Assembly: GCA_039923455.1 (NCBI GenBank)
Contig: JBDTCS010000135.1
Coordinates: 1-64,000 of the forward strand
Direction of reading: 5' to 3'
Origin: JBDTCS01 sp039923455
Lineage (GTDB): Bacteria; Bacteroidota; Ignavibacteria; Palsa-1295
Length of the DNA: 64,000 bases
The notes under the pieces are model-generated. The model was not told the origin of the DNA. It did not search any database and saw nothing but the letters and a program-made list of their open reading frames with translations. Each line of letters begins with the position of its first letter. Position 1 is the first letter of the stretch. The translations under genes were made by a program, and so were the position numbers. This document shows positions 55,021 to 62,350 of this stretch, piece by piece.

Positions 55021-58000
55021 ATGATTCGCAAATTAGTACATTTCGCAATGCGGCAGCGCGTGCTGACGCTCTTGTTTGCGCTGCTCATAATCGTGGGTGG
55101 CATCGCATCGTATCTCACGCTCAAGATCGAGGCCTATCCGGATGTCGCTGACACCGAAGTAGATGTGATCACAAAATATCCGGGTCGTGCAGCAGCAGAA
55201 GTCGAGCAACAAGTCACGATACCTATTGAGCGTGCACTCAATTCTGTTCCACGAGTTGTGAACAGACGCTCGCGCACGATCTTTGGTCTCTCGATCGTAA
55301 AGCTCACGTTCGATGAAGGCACCGACGATTATTTCGCACGGCAGCAAGTGATAGAAAAATTGCGTGGGGCGGATATTCCGGATGGGCTTAATCCCGATCT
55401 GGCACCGCTATCTACACCAGTCGGAGAAATATTCCGATACGTAATCGAAGGGAAGCCCGGCATCAGCGCAATGGATCTTCGCACGTTGCAAGATTGGGTT
55501 GTCGTGCCAAAGCTGTTGCAAGCCAAAGGTGTAGCTGATGTTGCGAACTTTGGTGGATTGGTGAAGCAGTTTAGTGTGATCCTCGATCCGATCAAACTGC
55601 GTAAATATGCACTCACCGTTAATGCCGTTCAAACCGCGATACAGGCGAACAATTCAAACACCGGCGGTAACATCATCGAGCGAGGCAGCCAGGGACTATC
55701 GATTCGAGGCATTGGTACCATTCGTTCGGCGGATGACATTGCTTCGATCGTACTTGCTTCGAGCAACTCCACCGGCACGCCGATCTTTGTGAAAGATGTC
55801 GGCTCGATCGAGATCACTGCGCTTCCACCATCCGGCGTACTTGGCTATACGGACATCGCTCGACACAACGACGTAAGTAATGGCGTCGAAGGCATCGTCT
55901 TGATGCGCCGTGGTGAAAACCCCAGCGAGGTGCTTAAATCGTTGAAAGAAAAACTTGAGGAGGCGAAGGCCGCCATGCCGGAAGGCGTGGAGATCTTCAC
56001 GATTTATGATCGCAGTGAACTAGTCGAGAACACGCTGCACACCGTCAGTCACACGTTGATCGAAGGTGTGACGATCGTCGTGATTATTCTTCTCTTCTTC
56101 CTCGGGAATATACGGGCCGCACTACTTACCGCAATCACGATTCCGCTATCCCTGCTTTTCGCATTCATCGTGATGCGGTTCACTGGTATCCCTGCGAATT
56201 TGCTTTCCCTCGGAGCGATTGACTTCGGCATCATTGTCGATGGCGCGGTGATCATGACCGAAGCGATCATGCGAAAATTTTCGCATACACCGAAAGATGT
56301 GCGTGATCGACTCGGTACCGTCCGGTTGATCCTCGAGGCTACGCAAGAGGTTGATCGACAGATATTTTTTTCTGTTGTGATCATCATAATTGCGTATCTA
56401 CCACTGTTCACGCTTACTCGCGTGGAAGGGAAGCTGTTCTCACCTATGGCATATACCCTCTCGTATGCCATAGGTGGCTCACTTCTCTTTGCATTGACGG
56501 TCGTGCCGGTTATCGCGACCTATCTCTTCCGTTCGGGTGTGGTCAAGGAGTGGGAGAACCCCATTGTAAAACTCCTTGATCGCTCCTACGGAAGACTTAC
56601 CGCAACGCTACTCAAATATCGGAAGCTCGTACTGGCTTCCGCAGTTTGCGTTGTGCTTGGTGCGCTTTTCATTGGATCACAACTCGGTACCGAGTTCTTA
56701 CCTGAACTCGATGAAGGTGCGGTCGTCATTCGAACCGTGTTGCCGGCAGGTATTTCGCTGACCGAGGCCGCGCATTATCCGCCCATGATTCGAGAGGTCG
56801 TCAGCGCATTCCCGGAAGCGCGAGTGGTCATCACGCATCTGGGTCGCAATGATGATGGTACGGATCCCTACGGCCCGAACCGCATTGAGACCCATATCGA
56901 ACTCACGAAGTATGACACATGGCCGAGCGGAGTCGACAAGCATCAATTGCTGAAGGAGATAAAAGCAGGGCTCGAAAACAAAATACCCGGAGCGTCATTC
57001 AGCTTTTCGCAACCTATCCTTGACAATGTGACAGAAGCCGTCACGGGGTCAAGTGCCGATCTTGCGGTGCTGGTGAATGGAGATGATCTTGGTAAATTGC
57101 GAGCCTACGCCGACACCATCTATCACGTGATAAAAGGCATTCGCGGAGCGACCGAGTCGGGCATCGAGGAAGAGGGGGATCAAGCGCAACTGCGTATCGA
57201 AGTGAAGCGCCAAGCAGCGGCGCGCTATGGTATTAATGTTCGTGATGTCGAAGATGTGATAGAGTTGGCTGTTGCAGGAAAGCCCGTCAGCACACTCTAC
57301 GAAGGTGAGCGGAAGTTTGATATCGTGGTACGCTATCAAGCAAATACGCGTTCGACCGTCGAGGAAGTATCGCGACTTGAAGTAACTTCACCGGCGGGTC
57401 AGCGCATTCCGATCTCCGAACTTGCCGACATTCGTATCGAAGATGGCTCGACGATCATCGCAAGAGAAGATGGGCACAGACAAGTTGGCGTGCGAACGAA
57501 CGTTCGTGAACGCGATCAAGGAAGCTTTGTCGCGGAGGCGCAAGCAAAAGTTGCGCAGGTGTTGCATCTGCAAAAAGGCTATTCGGTCGATTGGGGTGGA
57601 CAATTCGAAAATCTGACGCGCGCGAAAGATCATCTTGTGGTGATCATTCCGATTACGCTATTTTTGATTTTTGGCTTACTCTTCATCACTTTCAAGTCTG
57701 TGAAATATGCACTCATCGTTTTGGTGAATGTTCCGCTTGCACTCGTCGGTGGTATTCTGGCATTGTGGGGCCGTGGTATCAACTTCTCGGTCTCCTCCGG
57801 TGTCGGATTTATATCGTTGTTCGGTGTGGCTGTGATGTCGGGAGTCTTGCTGATCGCTCGGTTTAATCAGCTTCGTTTCGTGCACCACATGCCGCTTAAG
57901 GAAGCAGTCGAGCAAGGTGCACGCGATGAATTGCGACCGATACTTATGATGATGCTTGTTGCATTGCTTGGCCTCATTCCCGCATCGCTCGCAACGGGAA

Positions 58001-58257
58001 TAGGTTCGGACGTGCAGCGACCGCTTGCAACCGTGATCGTCGGAGGTTTGGCGAGTGCTTTGCTGCTCACACTCATTGTGTTGCCTGCGTTATATTATTC
58101 CATCGAGAAGCGAGGGAGAGTCAACAAAGCCGCTATCGCAATCGAATTGCAAGAGCTTGACGAGCATGATCACGCCTTGCAACTTCGCGAAGAGCACGAT
58201 CGCGAACTTCGGGAGTTGCGTGAGCAACAAAATAATAGTGACACTCACAAACAGTGA
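55021..58257 (+). CDS. czcA: Heavy-metal efflux RND pump of the CzcA type
   Basis: 1078 residues, a full-length 12-TM RND transporter with two large periplasmic loops. The membrane signature is AIDFGIIVDGAVIMTEAIM with D401, D407 and E414: the Asp-6-Asp-7-Glu spacing of the CzcA (divalent-cation, Zn/Co/Cd) class, unlike the GAMVDAAIVMIEN pattern of Cu/Ag pumps. Metal class is therefore inferred as divalent. Other landmarks are IPLSLLFAFIVMRFTGIPANLLSLG and the late RPILMMMLVALLGLIPASLATG. The C-terminal 45 residues are an unusual charged helix rich in Glu, Arg and His (ELDEHDHALQLREEHDREL). It is the last gene of the efflux operon and is followed by a terminator. Confidence 0.93.
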   Translation: MIRKLVHFAMRQRVLTLLFALLIIVGGIASYLTLKIEAYPDVADTEVDVITKYPGRAAAEVEQQVTIPIERALNSVPRVVNRRSRTIFGLSIVKLTFDEGTDDYFARQQVIEKLRGADIPDGLNPDLAPLSTPVGEIFRYVIEGKPGISAMDLRTLQDWVVVPKLLQAKGVADVANFGGLVKQFSVILDPIKLRKYALTVNAVQTAIQANNSNTGGNIIERGSQGLSIRGIGTIRSADDIASIVLASSNSTGTPIFVKDVGSIEITALPPSGVLGYTDIARHNDVSNGVEGIVLMRRGENPSEVLKSLKEKLEEAKAAMPEGVEIFTIYDRSELVENTLHTVSHTLIEGVTIVVIILLFFLGNIRAALLTAITIPLSLLFAFIVMRFTGIPANLLSLGAIDFGIIVDGAVIMTEAIMRKFSHTPKDVRDRLGTVRLILEATQEVDRQIFFSVVIIIIAYLPLFTLTRVEGKLFSPMAYTLSYAIGGSLLFALTVVPVIATYLFRSGVVKEWENPIVKLLDRSYGRLTATLLKYRKLVLASAVCVVLGALFIGSQLGTEFLPELDEGAVVIRTVLPAGISLTEAAHYPPMIREVVSAFPEARVVITHLGRNDDGTDPYGPNRIETHIELTKYDTWPSGVDKHQLLKEIKAGLENKIPGASFSFSQPILDNVTEAVTGSSADLAVLVNGDDLGKLRAYADTIYHVIKGIRGATESGIEEEGDQAQLRIEVKRQAAARYGINVRDVEDVIELAVAGKPVSTLYEGERKFDIVVRYQANTRSTVEEVSRLEVTSPAGQRIPISELADIRIEDGSTIIAREDGHRQVGVRTNVRERDQGSFVAEAQAKVAQVLHLQKGYSVDWGGQFENLTRAKDHLVVIIPITLFLIFGLLFITFKSVKYALIVLVNVPLALVGGILALWGRGINFSVSSGVGFISLFGVAVMSGVLLIARFNQLRFVHHMPLKEAVEQGARDELRPILMMMLVALLGLIPASLATGIGSDVQRPLATVIVGGLASALLLTLIVLPALYYSIEKRGRVNKAAIAIELQELDEHDHALQLREEHDRELRELREQQNNSDTHKQ

Positions 58258-58269
58258 CGAGTCAATGCG

Positions 58270-58293
58270 AAAGGCCTCGGTTACGAGGCCTTT
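58270..58293. terminator. Hairpin terminator shared by the efflux operon and the convergent gene
   Basis: A perfect 10-bp stem (AAAGGCCTCG / CGAGGCCTTT) with a 4-nt GTTA loop, 12 bp after the pump stop. The loop contains the TAA stop codon of the convergent 58281 gene; short T-runs lie at both ends, so it may act in both directions. Confidence 0.85.
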
Positions 58294-58874
58294 CCAAAAT
58301 GCCTGCGCTCGAATTCCTCAATACTTAACCACTCCCGCGCGTGGAGCTCTTTGAGCCACACCACGCCTGTGAGCAGATTCAGTTTGAAATCGCAAGACCA
58401 ATCCTGCTCACATCCTATGTCGTGCTCGATCGAGCCAAAACGTGTGCTATCGAAGGTGATAGAATCTTCGTTCACATAAAAGTTGTAACCACTCGGGCAG
58501 CGACTCATCATTCCGCGCATCACTTTGAGTGTATCGTGGCGCTGAAACATCGGCATCGCGCGCTTGCTCATCAGCACGTAGTAATTCCTGTAGGGCTCTT
58601 CGAGAAACGTGAGCGGGTCCGCGTCATCCGTCTCATCTTCATCTGGCATATCACCGACTGTATCGAACTTGTTCGCGCTAAGCGCGAGGGTGTCGGTCAC
58701 AGGTAGCTTCGCTACGAGTGTCGGAACTGCAGTGGATTGCGCAGGCACGAGCAGCGAAATTATAGCTTGCTTTGAACTTTTGGGATGACGATTTGTGCGG
58801 CCCTTGGCGATATACATATAACCAACCAAAGCGATTGCGAAGACGAGTAGCAGAGCGATCTGCGAGCGTTTCAT
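58281..58874 (-). CDS. Exported hypothetical protein, MSRCPSGY family (paralogue 1)
   Basis: 197 residues. An N-terminal membrane or signal helix (QIALLLVFAIALVGYMYIA, about 5-23) is followed by a variable, acidic linker (VGDMPDEDETDDADPLTF). The C-terminal 80 residues are shared with the next gene: MSRCPSGYNFYVN, a second Cys in HDIGCEQ, LLTGVVWL, EWLSIEEF and the closing FGKAS. I do not recognise the family. Two conserved cysteines in an exported domain suggest a disulfide. Its start has a good ribosome-binding sequence (AGAGGTGAATC). The stop codon lies inside the efflux-operon terminator. Confidence 0.7.
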   Translation of the reverse strand: MKRSQIALLLVFAIALVGYMYIAKGRTNRHPKSSKQAIISLLVPAQSTAVPTLVAKLPVTDTLALSANKFDTVGDMPDEDETDDADPLTFLEEPYRNYYVLMSKRAMPMFQRHDTLKVMRGMMSRCPSGYNFYVNEDSITFDSTRFGSIEHDIGCEQDWSCDFKLNLLTGVVWLKELHAREWLSIEEFERRHFGKAS

Positions 58875-58951
58875 GATTCACCTCTTACAAAAATGCGCGC
58901 GAAGAAATGACAACGTGAAGAAAACGTATGAAGACAACTCATACAGAAAAC

Positions 58952-59395
58952 TTAGGATGCTTTTCCGAATTTGCGCAATTCATAGTCGTATAAGCTGAGC
59001 CATTCGGTAGCACCTTCGTCATGCAAGTATACGACACCAAGGGCAAGATCGATCTTGAATTCGGCGAGATTCCGTGTCCCGCATCCAATCGAAAGCTGCG
59101 CAACTCCGAACTCAAGGTTCTTATCAGCTTGCTTAAGATTCATAACAAACCCATACCCACTCGGGCAACGGCTCATGCGGCTCAATTCGAACCCTGGGGA
59201 AGGAATGTGGCGTTCGAACATCGGAAATATACTTTTCCGCATCAGATTGTTAACGATCTCGATCGCTGGCACGGAGTCGGCTTTAGCGAATAATTTGTCC
59301 GAAGCCGTACCTATTGACGCTGTGTGTCCGGACGTTACACCTGCCGTAACTCCAAGCCCGATAACGAGTAATGTGATGAATAATGTTGATCTCAT
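58952..59395 (-). CDS. Exported hypothetical protein, MSRCPSGY family (paralogue 2)
   Basis: 147 residues with a signal peptide (STLFITLLVIGLGVTAGVTSGHTAS). It shares with the 58281 gene: F-x-R-H in PMFERHIPS, MSRCPSGYGFVMN, the second Cys in LSIGCG, LALGVVYL, EWLSLYDYE and the final FGKAS. It lacks the acidic linker. The two genes are adjacent on the same strand (77 bp apart) and probably arose by duplication. No known domain is recognised. The DUF2306 gene lies 44 bp upstream on the same strand. Confidence 0.7.
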   Translation of the reverse strand: MRSTLFITLLVIGLGVTAGVTSGHTASIGTASDKLFAKADSVPAIEIVNNLMRKSIFPMFERHIPSPGFELSRMSRCPSGYGFVMNLKQADKNLEFGVAQLSIGCGTRNLAEFKIDLALGVVYLHDEGATEWLSLYDYELRKFGKAS

Positions 59396-59439
59396 GGTGA
59401 TTTCCCCAGGATATTTTGCGGATACTATTTATAAGCCGT

Positions 59440-60147
59440 TCATTCGGCGGTCACTAAATTAGTAACACTTGCATCATGCATTCGACTCACTGTGCCCTTA
59501 CGTCTTATTTTCAATCGTATCACGCTTTCCACTACGCCCCAATTGATCATCCAACTAACCCAAGCGCTGAGCACGATCACGAGTGAGTGCTCCATCCCAA
59601 GTACGAGCGAAGCAAACGGCACCCAAAGTCGAAGCGTCACCGCAGCAAATGTGAGCGCGTAACTTCGATACATCCATTCACGGTGCGCCGTGAAGTCACG
59701 TGCTCGAGCTGAACGATATGCCATTAATGTAGTATGAAACCAGAAGATCGCGAGCGTCGCAAAGCCAAGCGCAGCAATTGGGCCACCGTTTGCAAGGAAT
59801 GCCATATAGAATCCACCCGGCGCTGCAATGAGAAGTATTGCTGCAACATAAATCTTCCCAAGCGTTCGATGGGCCTTGCGAAACTTCTTGCGCGAAACGC
59901 TCAGAAGTTGAAATGGACCAATGATGAGCGCAAGCATTCCACCGCTAATATGAATATAGAAGAAGCTTCGCCAAATAAGATCCTTCGGCAAGTCGCCTTT
60001 CGCGAGCAGGAAATTGATATCCGGACGAAACGAGAAGTAGGGGATCGTAATCGCGAAAAGAAGCAACGCGAAGAATGCCATCACACTCCAAGCGCCGAGT
60101 CTGAGGTATTTGATCGGGAAAACCGTACGCGATGCGGGCCTTGACAT
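59440..60147 (-). CDS. DUF2306 family membrane protein
   Basis: About 235 residues from ATG 60147 (earlier in-frame starts at 60204 and 60219 are possible). Six or seven hydrophobic helices, with the DUF2306 signature region: FFYIHISGGMLALIIGPFQL, KAHRTLGKIYVAAILL, and FTAHREWMYRSYALTFAAVT. The conserved His residues in IHISGG, AHRTLG, FHTT and AHREWM resemble haem- or metal-coordinating positions in cytochrome-b561-like bundles, but no function has been established for the family. It probably forms a unit with the two small exported-protein genes downstream. Confidence 0.85.
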   Translation of the reverse strand: MSRPASRTVFPIKYLRLGAWSVMAFFALLLFAITIPYFSFRPDINFLLAKGDLPKDLIWRSFFYIHISGGMLALIIGPFQLLSVSRKKFRKAHRTLGKIYVAAILLIAAPGGFYMAFLANGGPIAALGFATLAIFWFHTTLMAYRSARARDFTAHREWMYRSYALTFAAVTLRLWVPFASLVLGMEHSLVIVLSAWVSWMINWGVVESVIRLKIRRKGTVSRMHDASVTNLVTAE

Positions 60148-60348
60148 TCGATGGAATGACAGATAATCGGAAGAGACACTGGTCACACTAATTCCGTTCA
60201 CCATCCTTGCTGGTAACAATATGCAGCCTCCCTGAAAAGCTACGGGGTAATCATTGTAACTGTTTCATCGCGGATCAAAGAATCCAAACTGCCTTAGGAT
60301 AGGTTTGTATGGTGGAATTTCGATCATGCTACAAAGAGGCAAAAACCT

Positions 60349-61488
60349 ATGAATTTCCCTATTTCCAAAGGTAAGGCGACACGTCAGGCGCACGTGGATC
60401 TGCCGGAAGGTTCGTTCGAAGAAGAGCACGGCAGAGAAGGCTTTTTTGGCCGAGTTTCGCATCTCTATCACGCGCACCCACCGACGGGCTGGAGTCGGAT
60501 CGAGGGCAAGCTTCGTCCGCACGCATTTAACTTCAACAAGATTGAGCCCTCAGATATGACCGATCCGCTCGGCGTACCGACGGCTTTACTCTATAATAAC
60601 GACGTAATACTGAGCATCTCTCGCAGAGCCGAAGCTGCACCACACTATTCGCGCAATGCAGATGGTGACGAGCTCTTCTTCATTCATCGTGGAGCAGGAA
60701 AAATCGAAACCGATTTTGGCGTCATCGAATATGAAAAAGGTGACTACATTATCATTCCTCGTGCGACAACCTATCGGTTTGTCCCATCGGTCACGGATAA
60801 CTTCATCGTGATCATCGAAGCGCATTCTGAAATCTTGCCTGCTACACCGGAACAAAAGGGAATGGTCGGCATGCATGCGATCTTTGATATGAGTGCTGTG
60901 GTGATTCCTGACTTCATTCCGTATGAGAAGGAGGACTCGAACGGTCGAGAGTATGAGATCCGAGTAAAGCGATTGGGCGAATACACTTCGATTTTTTATC
61001 CATTCAATCCGATCGATCTCGTCGGTTGGAAGGGTGATTTGACGGTGATGAAGATCAACATGCGGGACATTCGCCCGATCATGTCGCATCGCGTGCATCT
61101 ACCACCGAGTGCGCACACGACGTTCTTAGCACATAATTTTGTTATCTGCTCCTTCTTGCCTCGTCCGCTCGAAGAAGATCCAACGACGCTTAAAGTGCCG
61201 TTCTATCATCGCAATACCGATTATGATGAGGTGCTATTTTATCACGACGGTGATTTCTTCTCGCGTGATAACATCGAAGCCGGCATGGTGACGCTGCATC
61301 CACAAGGCATTCATCACGGACCGCACCCTAAGGCATTGCGCAATCAGGACAAGCTGAAGCGCACCGATGAGTACGCAGTGATGCTCGATGCGAAGAATCC
61401 ACTTATCATCGCTCCCGAAGCGGAATCGGTTGAGTGGAAAGAGTATTGGAAATCGTGGATGGATAAGCCGGAAGCGGTGAAAGCATAA
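60349..61488 (+). CDS. hmgA: Homogentisate 1,2-dioxygenase
   Basis: Fe(II) ring-cleaving dioxygenase converting homogentisate to maleylacetoacetate. 379 residues, shorter than the roughly 430-450 of the classical enzymes and closer to a compact prokaryotic form. Family motifs: YSRNADGDELFFIHRGAGKI, GDYIIIPRATTYRF, HTTFLAHNFVICSFLPRPL, FYHRNTDYDEVLFYHDGDF (probable ligands H287 and E294) and HPQGIHHGPHP (H322/H323). A ribosome-binding-like AAAGAGG precedes ATG 60349. Its substrate is the product of Hpd (11748-12887). A 22-bp tandem duplication covers the stop codon. The SDR gene follows 55 bp later. Confidence 0.93.
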   Translation: MNFPISKGKATRQAHVDLPEGSFEEEHGREGFFGRVSHLYHAHPPTGWSRIEGKLRPHAFNFNKIEPSDMTDPLGVPTALLYNNDVILSISRRAEAAPHYSRNADGDELFFIHRGAGKIETDFGVIEYEKGDYIIIPRATTYRFVPSVTDNFIVIIEAHSEILPATPEQKGMVGMHAIFDMSAVVIPDFIPYEKEDSNGREYEIRVKRLGEYTSIFYPFNPIDLVGWKGDLTVMKINMRDIRPIMSHRVHLPPSAHTTFLAHNFVICSFLPRPLEEDPTTLKVPFYHRNTDYDEVLFYHDGDFFSRDNIEAGMVTLHPQGIHHGPHPKALRNQDKLKRTDEYAVMLDAKNPLIIAPEAESVEWKEYWKSWMDKPEAVKA

Positions 61489-61511
61489 GCCGGAAGCGGT
61501 GAAAGCATAAG
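61465..61511. repeat. 22-bp tandem duplication across the hmgA stop codon
   Basis: Two perfect copies of AAGCCGGAAGCGGTGAAAGCAT plus three bases of a third. The first copy encodes the C-terminal KPEAVKA and its junction with the second supplies the TAA stop. Because 22 is not a multiple of three, the second copy is out of frame and non-coding. Confidence 0.95.
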
Positions 61512-61543
61512 TTGCCTGTTGCACCTCATAAGAGACATGCGTT

Positions 61544-62314
61544 TTGAAATTCAAAAATAAAATAGTCTTCATCACCGGTGCCACCAGTGGCATCGGTCAC
61601 GCAACAGCTCGTGCGTTTGCTTCCGAGGGCGCAAAATTATTGCTTTGTGCGAGACGCACCGAGCGATTGCAAGCTGTTGAGGAAGAATTGCTTGCGGAGC
61701 ATCACGGCCTCGTGGTTCACACGTTTACGCTGGATGTTCGCGATCAAAATGCGGTGAGCAATGTGCTGGGAAGACTTCCTGAAAATTGGAGAGAGATCGA
61801 CATACTCGTTAACAACGCCGGCTTATCGCGTGGTCTGGACAAATTGCAAGATGGCGTGATCGAAGATTGGGAAGAGATGATCGATACGAATGTCAAAGGC
61901 TTGCTCTATGTAACCAGGGCGCTGGTGCCTGGTATGATCGAGCGAGGTCGTGGACATATTGTGAACATCGGCTCCATCGCCGGACATGAGGTTTATCCAA
62001 AGGGCAATGTCTATTGCGCTTCAAAACATGCGGTCGATGCAATCACAAAGGGTTTACGAATGGATCTTGTCGATACGCCGCTTCGAGTAACGACAATTGA
62101 TCCGGGTTTGGTCGAGACGGAATTCTCACTTGTTCGCTTTCACGGCGATGCGGACAAAGCCGAGAAAGTGTATCAAGGTTATACGCCGCTTGCGCCGGAT
62201 GATATTGCTGATTCGATAATTTGGTGCGTCTCACGTCCTGCGCATGTGCAGATCGCTGAGATAATTATCTTCCCCACTGCACAAGCTGCAGCGACAATCG
62301 TCAACCGAAAATAA
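61544..62314 (+). CDS. Short-chain dehydrogenase/reductase (SDR), YdfG-like
   Basis: 256 residues from TTG 61544, the start that places the Rossmann motif TGATSGIG (residues 11-18) at the usual distance; no ATG is available in frame nearby. The catalytic Ser is at about 144 (NIGSIAGHEV) and YxxxK is Y157/K161 (YCASK). NNAGLSRGLDKLQ and the C-terminal VQIAEIIIFPTAQA resemble the YdfG/serine-3-dehydrogenase group (NADP-dependent, hydroxy acids), but the substrate is not fixed by sequence. It may be co-transcribed with hmgA. A terminator hairpin follows at 62325-62350. Confidence 0.92.
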   Translation: MKFKNKIVFITGATSGIGHATARAFASEGAKLLLCARRTERLQAVEEELLAEHHGLVVHTFTLDVRDQNAVSNVLGRLPENWREIDILVNNAGLSRGLDKLQDGVIEDWEEMIDTNVKGLLYVTRALVPGMIERGRGHIVNIGSIAGHEVYPKGNVYCASKHAVDAITKGLRMDLVDTPLRVTTIDPGLVETEFSLVRFHGDADKAEKVYQGYTPLAPDDIADSIIWCVSRPAHVQIAEIIIFPTAQAAATIVNRK

Positions 62315-62324
62315 TACGAACGCC

Positions 62325-62350
62325 CCCCAGAGCTTATGCTTCTGGGGTTT
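62325..62350 (+). terminator. Hairpin terminator after the SDR gene, overlapping the end of the convergent gene
   Basis: A 7-8 bp stem (CCCCAGA(G) pairing with (T)TCTGGGG) with a 7-nt loop, followed by TTTCTT. The loop contains the TAA stop of the convergent YfhO-type gene. Confidence 0.75.
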
